Assembly: GCF_008923365.1 (NCBI RefSeq)
Contig: NZ_WBMR01000083.1
Span: 1-38,163, forward strand
Direction: 5' to 3'
DNA length: 38,163 nt
From: Actinomadura montaniterrae
GTDB lineage: Bacteria > Actinomycetota > Actinomycetes > Streptosporangiales > Streptosporangiaceae
Every line of letters starts with the position of its first letter. Within the stretch, counting starts at the first letter, position 1. The translations under genes and the position numbers were made by a program. A model generated the notes under the pieces. The model worked only from the letters and a program-made list of their open reading frames with translations. It ran no database searches and had not been told where the DNA came from. Of this stretch, positions 25,494 to 33,410 are shown in pieces.

Positions 25494-26401
25494 CGGGCCA
25501 CCAGGTAGGAGAAGACGCTTTCGAGGGACTCGTCGGCCGGGGAGACCTCCCACAGCCGGACGCCGGCGTCCCGGGACACCTGCGGGAGCAGCCAGGTGAA
25601 GCGCTGGAAGTCGACCGCCTCGACGCGCAACCCCTTGTCGGTGAGCTGGACGCTGCGGGCCGAGCCGTCGGCGATGACGGCGGCGGCGAGGCCCCGGTCG
25701 TCGGACGAGCGGACGAGGAAGATGTGCGGCCGGTCGGTCATCAGCCGGCGGATCTTGCGGAAGTCGCCGGACGCGGCGTGCCGGCCCGCGACGATCACCT
25801 CGATGTGCCCGGCGAGCCGCTCGACCTCCTCCAGGATGTGCGAGGAGAACAGGATCGTGCGGCCCTCGTCCGCCATCCGCGTGATCAGGTCCATCAGCTG
25901 GAGGCGCTGGCGCGGGTCCATCCCGTTGAACGGCTCGTCCAGCAGCAGCACGGGCGGGTCGTGTACCAGCGCGGACGCCATCTTGATCCGCTGCTTCATG
26001 CCCTTGGAGTAGGTGCCGATCGTCCGGTTCGCGGCGTAGGCCATCTCGACCCGGTCGATGGCCTGGCGCGCGGCGGCCTTCGGGTCGGGCAGCTTGTGCA
26101 GCTTCGCCATGGAGAGCACGAACTGCTCGCCGGTGAGGAAGTCGTAGGCGCTCTCGCGTTCGGGGACGAGCCCGAGCCGCCGGTAGATGCCGGGGTTCTG
26201 CCAGATCGGCTCGCCGTCCAGGGTGATCGTCCCGGACGAGGGGGCGAGGAACCCGCCCATCATGTGGATGAGCGTGGACTTCCCGGCGCCGTTCGGGCCG
26301 AGCAGCCCGGTGACGCCGGGGCCGATCGTCATCGACACGCCGTTGACGGCGACGACGTTGCCGTACCAGCGCGACACCTTCTCCAGCCTGATCTCGCTCA
26401 T
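25490..26401 (-). CDS. ABC transporter ATP-binding protein (second pair)
   Basis: 303 residues with Walker A GPNGAGKST, the signature YSKGMKQRIKMASALVHDP, Walker B VLLLDEP and the switch FSSHILEEVERL. The signature is SKGMKQ instead of LSGGQ, common in ABC-2 exporter ATPases. Residues after about 220 form a small C-terminal domain. ATG at 26401 with AAGGAG 7 nt upstream. Third gene of the four-gene transporter operon. Confidence 0.95.
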   Translation of the reverse strand: MSEIRLEKVSRWYGNVVAVNGVSMTIGPGVTGLLGPNGAGKSTLIHMMGGFLAPSSGTITLDGEPIWQNPGIYRRLGLVPERESAYDFLTGEQFVLSMAKLHKLPDPKAAARQAIDRVEMAYAANRTIGTYSKGMKQRIKMASALVHDPPVLLLDEPFNGMDPRQRLQLMDLITRMADEGRTILFSSHILEEVERLAGHIEVIVAGRHAASGDFRKIRRLMTDRPHIFLVRSSDDRGLAAAVIADGSARSVQLTDKGLRVEAVDFQRFTWLLPQVSRDAGVRLWEVSPADESLESVFSYLVAR

Positions 26402-26453
26402 GCCCTGCTCCTTCGAGGGGGGACGACCCCCCACGCCCCCCGGTTCGCTGCGC

Positions 26454-27332
26454 TCAAGAGAGTCCCGCCTTCCGGAACCGGCGGTACAGGACCGCGACCG
26501 AGCCGGCGACGATCACCGCGCACAGCGCGAGCGCGACGAAGCCGCTGGCCGTGCCGGACGGCACGTCCACCGCGGACTTCGCCTGCCCGAGCAGCCGCAC
26601 CTGGACGATGTCGATCAGGTTGAACGGGGCGAGGATCCCGATCCAGCCGGCCAGCGTGAAGTTGGTCTGGTGCTCGGCGATGCCCTGGATGATCAGCGTG
26701 AACGTGCTGGTGAGCATGTAGACGGCGATGACGGCGGCGACGCCGAGGCCGCGCCGCGGGGTGAACGCGGCGACGACCGTCCCGATCGCGGCGAGCACCA
26801 GCGCGAACAGCACGCAGCCGGCGAGGCCCGCGAGGTAGTGCAGGAACTGGTGCCAGGAGTCCGGCACCTTCGTCACGAGGCCGCCGATGTACAGCACGGT
26901 GACGGGCACCGCCATCAGCGCGAACAGCGCGGTGGCGAGCGCGCCGAGCTTCGCCAGCACGAAGTCGAGGTGGCCGACCGGGCGGGAGAAGTACAGCGGG
27001 ACGACGTGGAAGCGGATCTCCCGGGACGCCAGCACCGGCGCCTGCGTGGCCAGGAAGATCGCGATGATGACCTGGAGGGTGACCGCGTACGAGGAGTAGC
27101 GCATCAGCGCCTCGGGCCGCTTGGCGACCGCGACGACCGCGACGGACCCGGCGGCCGGCAGCAGCATGATGGCGGCGAGCAGGAACGGCATCACCTTCGC
27201 GCGGGCGGGCCGTCCGAGGCCGAACGCGGCGCGCAGGTTGTGCACGTACAGCGACCGCATCACGTACGCGCGGCCGCTGCGGCGGCCCTCGTAGTGGCGG
27301 TAGCCGATGTCGTGGATGGTGCTGGTGCTCAT
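26454..27332 (-). CDS. ABC-2 type transporter permease (first pair)
   Basis: 292 residues with about six membrane helices, preceded by a cytoplasmic N-terminus (IHDIGYRHYEG...). The loop ASREIRFHVVPLYFSRPVGHLDFVLAKLGA corresponds to the coupling loop of ABC-2 permeases. Its ATG overlaps the end of the upstream ATPase gene by 4 nt. It differs clearly from the other permease in sequence and length. Confidence 0.9.
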   Translation of the reverse strand: MSTSTIHDIGYRHYEGRRSGRAYVMRSLYVHNLRAAFGLGRPARAKVMPFLLAAIMLLPAAGSVAVVAVAKRPEALMRYSSYAVTLQVIIAIFLATQAPVLASREIRFHVVPLYFSRPVGHLDFVLAKLGALATALFALMAVPVTVLYIGGLVTKVPDSWHQFLHYLAGLAGCVLFALVLAAIGTVVAAFTPRRGLGVAAVIAVYMLTSTFTLIIQGIAEHQTNFTLAGWIGILAPFNLIDIVQVRLLGQAKSAVDVPSGTASGFVALALCAVIVAGSVAVLYRRFRKAGLS

Positions 27333-28408
27333 CGCGGGCCTCCCTGCGGCGGTCCGGGCGGCGCCGGGACGGGCGGGGCACCCGGGATGGGCGGGGCGCC
27401 CGGCGGCGCGGGTGGCGGAACACCCGGCGGACCACCGGGCGGACCTCCCGGTGCTCCGGGCGGCCCGGGCGGTCCGGGCGGTCCGGGCGGTCCGGGCGGG
27501 ACGGTCGCGGCCGGGGCGGTCTGGAAGACCTCTTCGATGTGGTGGCGGCGCTGCTCCATCCGGATCAGCCGCAGCCCGAGGTCGGCGACGCCGTCCCGGA
27601 CGAGGTCGTAGGTGGTCTCCCCGGCGATGTCGATGACCAGGAACCGGCCCTCGGGGTGCACGGCGACACCCTGGTCGTACAGGTGCTGCCCGAGCCGGTC
27701 GCGGCCCTCGTCCACCTCGACGGTGAGCACGCCGCTCTCGGCGGTGTAGGCCTCGACGGCCTGGGAGCGCAGCAGCTTCCCGCCGTCGATGATGACCACG
27801 TGGTCGCAGACCCGTTCCAGCTCGCCGAGCAGGTGCGAGGTGACCAGCACGCTGATGCCGAACTCGGCGCCGATGCGCCGGATCAGGTCGAGCATCTCGT
27901 CGCGGCCGGCCGGGTCGAGGCCGTTGGTGGGCTCGTCCAGGAAGACGAGCTTCGGGTCGTGCACGAGGGCCTGGGCCAGCTTCACCCGCTGCCGCATGCC
28001 GGTCGAGTAGCCGCCGATGGGGCGGTAGCGCTCCTCGTACAGCCCGACGTGGCGGAGAGTGTCGGCGGCGCGCTCGCGCGCGGCGGCCGGCGGCAGCCCG
28101 CACATCCGCGCCATGTGCACGACGAACTCCGTCGCGGACACGTCCGGCGGGAGGCACTCGTACTCGGGCATGAACCCGACGCTCTCCCGGATCCGGACGC
28201 CCTCGCGGGCGATGTCCATGCCCAGCACGGTCGCGCTGCCGGCGGACGGGGGCTGCAGGCCGAGCAGGATCTTGATCAGCGTCGACTTGCCGGCGCCGTT
28301 GGCGCCGACCAGCCCGACGACGCCGGGCTCGACGGCCACCGTCAGGTCGTCCAGGGCGGTCACCCGGGGGAACCTCATCGTCAGGCCCTGGGTGGCGATA
28401 ATCGGCAT
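27329..28408 (-). CDS. ABC transporter ATP-binding protein with collagen-like tail
   Basis: 359 residues. Residues 1-302 are a complete ATPase: Walker A GANGAGKST at 35-43, signature YSTGMRQRVKLAQALVHDP, Walker B LVFLDEPTNGLDP, switch VTSHLLGELERV. Residues 303-359 are an added tail of Pro and Gly. It starts with five PPG-type triplets and goes on with looser APP/PPG units, coded by 9-bp repeats. The tail is not part of the ABC fold. The ATG at 28408 is chosen because it fits the family start; the ribosome binding site is weak. First gene of the operon of two ATPase/permease pairs. Confidence 0.93.
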   Translation of the reverse strand: MPIIATQGLTMRFPRVTALDDLTVAVEPGVVGLVGANGAGKSTLIKILLGLQPPSAGSATVLGMDIAREGVRIRESVGFMPEYECLPPDVSATEFVVHMARMCGLPPAAARERAADTLRHVGLYEERYRPIGGYSTGMRQRVKLAQALVHDPKLVFLDEPTNGLDPAGRDEMLDLIRRIGAEFGISVLVTSHLLGELERVCDHVVIIDGGKLLRSQAVEAYTAESGVLTVEVDEGRDRLGQHLYDQGVAVHPEGRFLVIDIAGETTYDLVRDGVADLGLRLIRMEQRRHHIEEVFQTAPAATVPPGPPGPPGPPGPPGAPGGPPGGPPGVPPPAPPGAPPIPGAPPVPAPPGPPQGGPR

Positions 28409-28471
28409 GTCCCCGAACCTAGCGGCTGGGCGGAGCCGCGGCGTCACCCTTAGGTGCTAGGCGGATGCGCC

Positions 28472-29437
28472 TTAAGTCGACCGTTTGGCCGCCGATCGGC
28501 CCCTCTGGCGGAGGACCGCGTTCCACACGGCCCGCTGGACGAACAGCGTCACCGTCCCCGCGATGATCATCCCGAGGAAGTTGACGGCGAGCTGCTCCAG
28601 CGACCCGGTGATCTCGGTGCCGTGCCGCAGCGCCAGCGCGACCGCGAGGTTGCCCGCCGCCGGGACGGTGGTGACCGAGATGAAGACGCCGACCAGCGCC
28701 GACGACTTCCCGGCCGTCAGCGACAGCACCCCGGCGGCGCCCGCGAGCAGCGCGACGATGAACGACCAGCGGTCCGGGCTGTAGATGAACGCGGTGAGCG
28801 GCCGGTTCGCGGGCAGCCGGTCGGTCTCGATGACGCCGATCCACTTGCTGACCAGCGCGCACACGTAGGTGATGACGATCGCGGAGACGAACCCGATGAG
28901 CAGCGCCCGGACCGCCTGCCAGATCCGCGCCGGCTGCCGCCGGAAGATCCCGTAGCAGATCGCGGCGACCGCGGCGAACTCCGGGCCGAGCACCATCGCG
29001 CCGACCACCAGGACCGGCGAGTCGATCAGCGCGGCGATCCCGGCGAGCTGCGTCGCCAGCGCGAGGAACGCGATGAACGACCAGGTCAGGATGCTCCCCT
29101 CGGTGACCTGCCGGTCGAACTCGTCCCACACGACGGCGTCGTCGCCGTGGCCGGGCGCGCGCCGCTCGGCGCGCTCGGCGACCTCCGACACCGACAGGTC
29201 GATCTTCTCCATCGCGATGGAGCCGTCCTTGTCGATGCCGAGCCGGCGCAGCGCGGCGAGGACCTCGTTGGCGGACTCGCGCGCCACGTCGATCTGGACG
29301 AGGTCGCCGCGCGGGCTGCGCGCGGCTCCGGGGAGGACGACGACGTTCGTGGCGCCGGCGCACTCCGTCATCGCCGCGCAGACGGCTTCGGTGCGGTCCG
29401 GCGGGACGATCGCTCTGAGGTGCAGCACCCGCCACAT
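28472..29437 (-). CDS. DUF389 family membrane protein
   Basis: 321 residues. The N-terminal 80 residues form a soluble ferredoxin-like domain (MWRVLHLRAIVPPDRTEAV...). A transmembrane domain of about six helices spans 115-310, with the family motifs VVGAMVLGPEFAAVAAICYG and SVTTVPAAGNLAVALAL. DUF389 proteins are widespread with no firm function. ATG with AGGG 5 nt upstream. Divergent from the exported nuclease gene. Confidence 0.88.
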   Translation of the reverse strand: MWRVLHLRAIVPPDRTEAVCAAMTECAGATNVVVLPGAARSPRGDLVQIDVARESANEVLAALRRLGIDKDGSIAMEKIDLSVSEVAERAERRAPGHGDDAVVWDEFDRQVTEGSILTWSFIAFLALATQLAGIAALIDSPVLVVGAMVLGPEFAAVAAICYGIFRRQPARIWQAVRALLIGFVSAIVITYVCALVSKWIGVIETDRLPANRPLTAFIYSPDRWSFIVALLAGAAGVLSLTAGKSSALVGVFISVTTVPAAGNLAVALALRHGTEITGSLEQLAVNFLGMIIAGTVTLFVQRAVWNAVLRQRGRSAAKRST

Positions 29438-29481
29438 GCTGCCCTAAAAGCCCGCTGGACGTGGCGCCGACGCGAGTCCGT

Positions 29482-29494
29482 ACGATTTGATCGT
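29482..29494. promoter_or_regulatory. Palindromic operator candidate between DUF389 and nuclease genes
   Basis: ACGAT-TTG-ATCGT, a perfect 5+3+5 inverted repeat in the most AT-rich part of the 110-nt divergent gap. It lies 44 nt before the DUF389 start and 53 nt before the nuclease start. No regulator gene is adjacent. Confidence 0.4.
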
Positions 29495-29547
29495 TTATTT
29501 ACCTGCATCTGGGTGAAAGACGACAGAAAACTCCGGGTGGTGAGGGC

Positions 29548-30390
29548 ATGACGCGGCGCAACGGGCTGCGACGGGATCGCGCGCTTCGACGGGAACGGGA
29601 CCGGGGCCTGGGCCGGAAGGCCCTCGCGGCGACGGCGGCGCTGGCGCTGACGGTGCCGCTCGCGGCGTCCGGCTGCAAGACGGACGCGGGCGCGACCGGA
29701 TCGGACGGGTCGTCGGGCGGGTCGGGCGGCGGGTCCGGGCCGTCCCGGAACGACGGGCACTCGGTCAGCCCGCTCGACAACCCGAAGGGCACCAAGCCGG
29801 GCCTCGCCGCCATCACCTCCGACGGCGACCGGGCCAAGGCCCGCGCGCTCATCAAGAAGGTCGCCACCAAGGGGCGCGGCCCGAAGACCGGCTACGAGCG
29901 CGACGAGTTCGGCTACGCGTGGATGGACAACGCGCCCGACGTCCCGTTCGCCCGCAACGGCTGCGACACCCGCAACGACCTGCTGAAGCGCGACGGGGAG
30001 GACGTGAAGTACCGGTCGGGCTCGAACTGCGTGATCGTCTCCCTCACGCTCGACGACCCCTACTCCGGCAAGACCATCCACTGGACGAAGTCGCACGCGA
30101 CCGCCATCCAGATCGACCACGTCATGCCGCTGTCGTACGACTGGCAGATGGGCGCCTCGCGGTGGACGAAGGACAAGCGCGAGTCCATCGCCAACGACCC
30201 GCTGAACCTCATCCCGGTGGACGGCCCGCTGAACGGCGCCAAGAGCGACTCCGGCCCGGCGTCGTGGCTGCCGCCGAACAAGCGGATCCGCTGCTCCTAC
30301 AGCGTCCGCATCGCGCAGGTGTCGCTGAAGTACGACCTGCCCGTGACGTCCGCGGACAAGCAGAAGATGCTCGAACTGTGCGGCGGCTGA
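29548..30390 (+). CDS. Exported HNH nuclease (DUF1524/GmrSD C-terminal type)
   Basis: 280 residues. An arginine-rich start and a hydrophobic stretch (24-40) are followed by LAASGC at 38-43, a probable lipobox with Cys43 as acylation site; the -3 residue is Ala, so this is not ideal. A Gly/Ser linker (48-65) leads to the nuclease domain. The HNH core is IQIDHVMPLSYDW (Asp190, His191), then ANDPLNLIP and NGAKSD (Asn229, Lys232), and WLPP. Four cysteines outside the lipobox (139, 161, 249, 278) could make two disulfides, fitting life outside the membrane. Such proteins may scavenge DNA or act against foreign DNA at the surface; role unproven. Confidence 0.88.
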   Translation: MTRRNGLRRDRALRRERDRGLGRKALAATAALALTVPLAASGCKTDAGATGSDGSSGGSGGGSGPSRNDGHSVSPLDNPKGTKPGLAAITSDGDRAKARALIKKVATKGRGPKTGYERDEFGYAWMDNAPDVPFARNGCDTRNDLLKRDGEDVKYRSGSNCVIVSLTLDDPYSGKTIHWTKSHATAIQIDHVMPLSYDWQMGASRWTKDKRESIANDPLNLIPVDGPLNGAKSDSGPASWLPPNKRIRCSYSVRIAQVSLKYDLPVTSADKQKMLELCGG

Positions 30391-30418
30391 CGGCGGACCG
30401 CCCGAATATGCTCGGCGG

Positions 30419-30757
30419 ATGAGCAACGAACCCGACGACAGGCCGGACGCCGAGAACGCCGAGGAGACCGGGAACGGGGGCGCCGCCGAGCGGCCCCGCG
30501 TCCGCACCGAGCGCGGGGTCGGCGCCCGCGCCACCGGCGCCGAGGTGACCGGCGCATCCGCCACCGGCCTCACGCTGCGCCTCGGCAACGGCCTCGGCTC
30601 CCTCGCCATCGGCTCCATGGCGCTCGGCGCGATCGCCATCGGCGCCGTCGCGATCGGCAAGCTCGCGGTGAAGCGGGCGATCGTCGGCCACCTGGAGGCC
30701 GGCACCGTCGAGATCAAGCACCTCAAGGTCGGCCGCCTGGAGATCGACGAACCCTGA
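30419..30757 (+). CDS. Small pentad-repeat protein, unknown function
   Basis: 112 residues. The first 55 are charged and disordered. Residues 62-111 consist of ten exact 5-residue units: LAIGS, MALGA, IAIGA, VAIGK, LAVKR, AIVGH, LEAGT, VEIKH, LKVGR, LEIDE. Positions 1 and 3 are always hydrophobic, and position 2 small or charged. This is the spacing of pentapeptide-repeat proteins, which fold as a square beta-helix, although the usual Asp/Asn-Leu signature is missing. The first units could also be taken for a membrane helix (Ala/Ile/Gly), but phasing goes on into the charged part, which argues for a solenoid. It starts 28 nt after the nuclease gene and may be co-transcribed. Confidence 0.75.
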   Translation: MSNEPDDRPDAENAEETGNGGAAERPRVRTERGVGARATGAEVTGASATGLTLRLGNGLGSLAIGSMALGAIAIGAVAIGKLAVKRAIVGHLEAGTVEIKHLKVGRLEIDEP

Positions 30758-30780
30758 CCCCCGGCGCCCGGCCCGCCGAA

Positions 30781-30812
30781 GGCCGGGCACGTCGCGGGCC
30801 GGGCACGTCGCG
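30781..30812. repeat. 16-bp direct repeat, two copies
   Basis: GGCCGGGCACGTCGCG occurs at 30781-30796 and again at 30797-30812, head to tail. It lies in the short convergent gap between the pentad-repeat gene and glmM. No function is evident. Confidence 0.9.
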
Positions 30813-30822
30813 GACGTCCCGG

Positions 30823-32166
30823 CTAGCCGAGGAGGTCGCGGACGGTCCCGGCCAGGCGCTCGGCGACGGCCTGCGCCTGGTCGTGCGACGCCGCCTCCAC
30901 CATCACCCGCACCATCGGCTCGGTGCCGCTCGGCCGGATCAGCACCCGGCCCGTCTCGCCCAGCTCCGCCTCGGCCTCCGCCACCGCCGACGCCAGGCCC
31001 GGGTCGGTCTTCGCGCGGCCCTTGTCGACGTCCCGGACGTTGATCAGCACCTGCGGCAACCGCGTCATCACCTTCGCCAGCTCGTCCAGCGGACGGCCGC
31101 GCCGCACCATCGCCGCCAGCAGGTGCAGGCCGGTCAGCACGCCGTCGCCGGTCGTCGCGTGGTCCAGCATGATCACGTGTCCGGACTGCTCGCCGCCGAA
31201 GACGAACCCGCGCTCCTTCATCGCCTCCAGCACGTACCGGTCGCCGACCGCGGTCTCCACCACCGCGATCCCGGCCTCCCGCATCGCCAGCTTGAACCCG
31301 AGGTTCGACATCACCGTCGCGACCACCGTGTCGGCCGCGAGCGCGCCCGCCTCCCGCAGGTCCAGCGCCAGGATCGCCATGATCTGGTCGCCGTCCACCA
31401 CCTCGCCCGACGCGGTCACCGCGAGGCACCGGTCGGCGTCGCCGTCGTTGGCGATGCCCGCGTCCGCGCCGTGCTCGCGCACCGCCGCGCACAGCGCGTC
31501 CAGGTGCGTGGACCCGCAGCCGGAGTTGATGTTCAGCCCGTCCGGCGCCGTCCCGATGGTGATCACCTCGGCGCCCGCGCGGCGCAGCGCCTCCGGCGCC
31601 ACCTCGCTGGACGCGCCGTTCGCGCAGTCGACCACCACCCGCAGCCCGTCCAGCGACACCGGCACCGTCGCCAGCAGGTGCGCGACGTACTGCTCGACCG
31701 CGCCGTGCGCCTCCCGGACCCGGCCGACGCCCGCGCCCGTCGGCGGCTCCCACGCCTCGCCGAGCCGCGCCTCGATCCGGTCCTCGATCTCGTCCGGCAG
31801 CTTGTAGCCGCTGCGGTCGAAGAACTTGATCCCGTTGTCCGGCGCCGGGTTGTGCGACGCCGACAGCATCACCCCGAGGTCCGCGGCCAGCTCGTGCGTC
31901 AGGTGCGCGACCGCCGGCGTCGGCAGCACCCCGAGCCTCAGCACGTCCACGCCGGAGCTCGCCAGCCCGGCCACCACCGCCGCCTCCAGGAACTCGCCCG
32001 AGGCCCGCGGGTCGCGCCCGACCACCGCCATCGGCCGGTGCCCCCGGAACGCGCCCTGCTCGCCGAGGACCCGCGCCGCCGCGACGGACAGGTCCATGGC
32101 CAGCGGGGCGGTCAGGTCGCGGTTGGCGAGCCCTCGCACGCCGTCGGTCCCGAACAGACGAGCCAC
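30823..32166 (-). CDS. glmM: Phosphoglucosamine mutase
   Basis: 447 residues, the family length. GlmM converts glucosamine-6-phosphate, the GlmS product, to glucosamine-1-phosphate for UDP-GlcNAc. The sequence shows the start RLFGTDGVRG, the phosphoserine loop LSASHNPAPDNGIK (Ser104), the metal loop NDGDADR, the sugar loop GGEQSGH, and the phosphate-binding RPSGTEPMVRV. Starts with GTG at 32166; GGGAG lies 7 nt upstream. Downstream of rpsI on the same strand, a typical actinobacterial arrangement. Confidence 0.98.
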   Translation of the reverse strand: MARLFGTDGVRGLANRDLTAPLAMDLSVAAARVLGEQGAFRGHRPMAVVGRDPRASGEFLEAAVVAGLASSGVDVLRLGVLPTPAVAHLTHELAADLGVMLSASHNPAPDNGIKFFDRSGYKLPDEIEDRIEARLGEAWEPPTGAGVGRVREAHGAVEQYVAHLLATVPVSLDGLRVVVDCANGASSEVAPEALRRAGAEVITIGTAPDGLNINSGCGSTHLDALCAAVREHGADAGIANDGDADRCLAVTASGEVVDGDQIMAILALDLREAGALAADTVVATVMSNLGFKLAMREAGIAVVETAVGDRYVLEAMKERGFVFGGEQSGHVIMLDHATTGDGVLTGLHLLAAMVRRGRPLDELAKVMTRLPQVLINVRDVDKGRAKTDPGLASAVAEAEAELGETGRVLIRPSGTEPMVRVMVEAASHDQAQAVAERLAGTVRDLLG

Positions 32167-32273
32167 AGTTCAACTCCCGGAAAGACGAAAAGACCGCGCG
32201 GGCGGTCCGGAACGGGTGCGCGTCCCGGCCGCCCCTGCGGTCAAATCTAGTGGGCCAGGCCCCCAGAACACGG

Positions 32274-32345
32274 ACGAGCCGCCGCACCCGGTGCGCCGCC
32301 CGTGCGGGGCGGCCGCGGAAACGTCCACGGGGTGCGGCGGCTCGT
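32274..32345 (-). terminator. Long-stem hairpin after rpsI
   Basis: ACGAGCCGCCGCACCC (32274-32289) and GGGTGCGGCGGCTCGT (32330-32345) form a perfect 16-bp stem enclosing 40 nt that are themselves GC-rich and able to fold. It starts 8 nt after the rpsI stop on the minus strand. It lacks a T-run but is the best terminator candidate between rpsI and glmM. Confidence 0.7.
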
Positions 32346-32353
32346 GCCGCCGA

Positions 32354-32866
32354 TCAGCGCTTGCTGTACTGCGGAGCCTTGCGGGCCTTCTTGAGACCGG
32401 CCTTCTTGCGCTCCGGCACCCGCGCGTCGCGGGTGAGGAACCCGGCCTTCTTCAGCGCCGGGCGGTGCTCGATGTTCGCGAACTGCAGGGCCCGGGAGAT
32501 CCCGAGGCGCAGCGCGCCGGCCTGGCCGGTGGTGCCGCCGCCGTTGACCCGGGCGAGGACGTCGAACTGGCCCTCCAGGCCGAGCAGCACGAACGGCTCG
32601 TTCACGATCTGCTGGTGGACCTTGTTCGGGAAGTACTGGTCCAGGGTGCGGCCGTTGATCTTCCACTGGCCGGAGCCCGGCACGATCCGGACCCGCGCGA
32701 TGGCCTGCTTGCGGCGGCCGGTGCCCGCGGCCGGGCCGGTGGCGACCGGCTGGCCCAGGTAGCTCTCGCCGGCGGCCTCGGGGGTCTCGGTGCTGTACTC
32801 GGACGGAGCGTCCTCGTAGGAGTCGAGGTCGGCGCCCTCGGCGGGCGTCTCGATGGACTCGGTCAC
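32354..32866 (-). CDS. rpsI: 30S ribosomal protein uS9
   Basis: 170 residues. The conserved uS9 part begins at about residue 40 (GTGRRKQAIARVRIVPGSG), continues with NGGGTTGQAGALRLGISRAL and ends with the universal SKR, which reaches the P-site tRNA. Residues 1-40 are an acidic extension common in actinobacteria. Starts with GTG at 32866; GAGGAG lies just upstream. Second gene of the rplM-rpsI operon, 91 nt after rplM. Confidence 0.98.
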   Translation of the reverse strand: MTESIETPAEGADLDSYEDAPSEYSTETPEAAGESYLGQPVATGPAAGTGRRKQAIARVRIVPGSGQWKINGRTLDQYFPNKVHQQIVNEPFVLLGLEGQFDVLARVNGGGTTGQAGALRLGISRALQFANIEHRPALKKAGFLTRDARVPERKKAGLKKARKAPQYSKR

Positions 32867-32957
32867 GCTTCTCCTCAGGTGTTCTAGCCAGGGCGGCGGG
32901 CCCGGTGATCCGGGTGCCCCGGCGGCCTCTGCGGGCGCGCGCGGTCGCGCGTCCGCG

Positions 32958-33410
32958 TTACTTCGCGGGCTGGCTGATCTGGGTGATCTCGAACGGGACG
33001 GGCTTCTGCGCCTGGTGCGGGTGGTCCGGACCGGCGTAGACCTTCACCTTCCCGAACATCTTCCGGCCGAGGGAGTTCTTGGGCAGCATGCCCTTGATCG
33101 CCTTCTCGACCGCCCGCTCGGGGTGCTTGGCCAGCAGGTCGCCGTAGGCCACCGAGCGCAGGCCGCCCGGGTAGCCGGAGTGGCGGTAGGCCTTCTTCTG
33201 CTCCAGCTTGTTGCCCGACAGCGCCACCTTGTCGGCGTTCACGATGACGACGAAGTCACCGGTGTCGAGGTGCGGGGCGTAGATGGGCTTGTGCTTACCC
33301 CGAAGCAGCTGCGCGACCTGACTGGCGAGACGGCCCAGCACGACATCGGTCGCGTCGATGACGTACCACTGACGCTGTACGTCAGCGGGCTTAGGGGTGT
33401 ACGTGCGCAC
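32958..33410 (-). CDS. rplM: 50S ribosomal protein uL13
   Basis: 150 residues: RTYTPKPADVQRQWYVIDATDVVLGRLAS at the start, then HLDTGDFVVIVNADKVALSGNK, MLPKNSLGRKMFGKVKVYAG and a C-terminal HPHQAQKP. Starts with GTG at 33410 (GAAGG 9 nt upstream); the open frame continues upstream into the leader without similarity. First gene of the rplM-rpsI operon, with a promoter about 210 nt upstream. Confidence 0.97.
   Translation of the reverse strand: MRTYTPKPADVQRQWYVIDATDVVLGRLASQVAQLLRGKHKPIYAPHLDTGDFVVIVNADKVALSGNKLEQKKAYRHSGYPGGLRSVAYGDLLAKHPERAVEKAIKGMLPKNSLGRKMFGKVKVYAGPDHPHQAQKPVPFEITQISQPAK

Noticed and set aside
24777..28408. Antibiotic export cluster beside a biosynthetic gene cluster
   Set aside because: The four-gene transporter operon has no biosynthetic genes nearby, so no substrate can be proposed.
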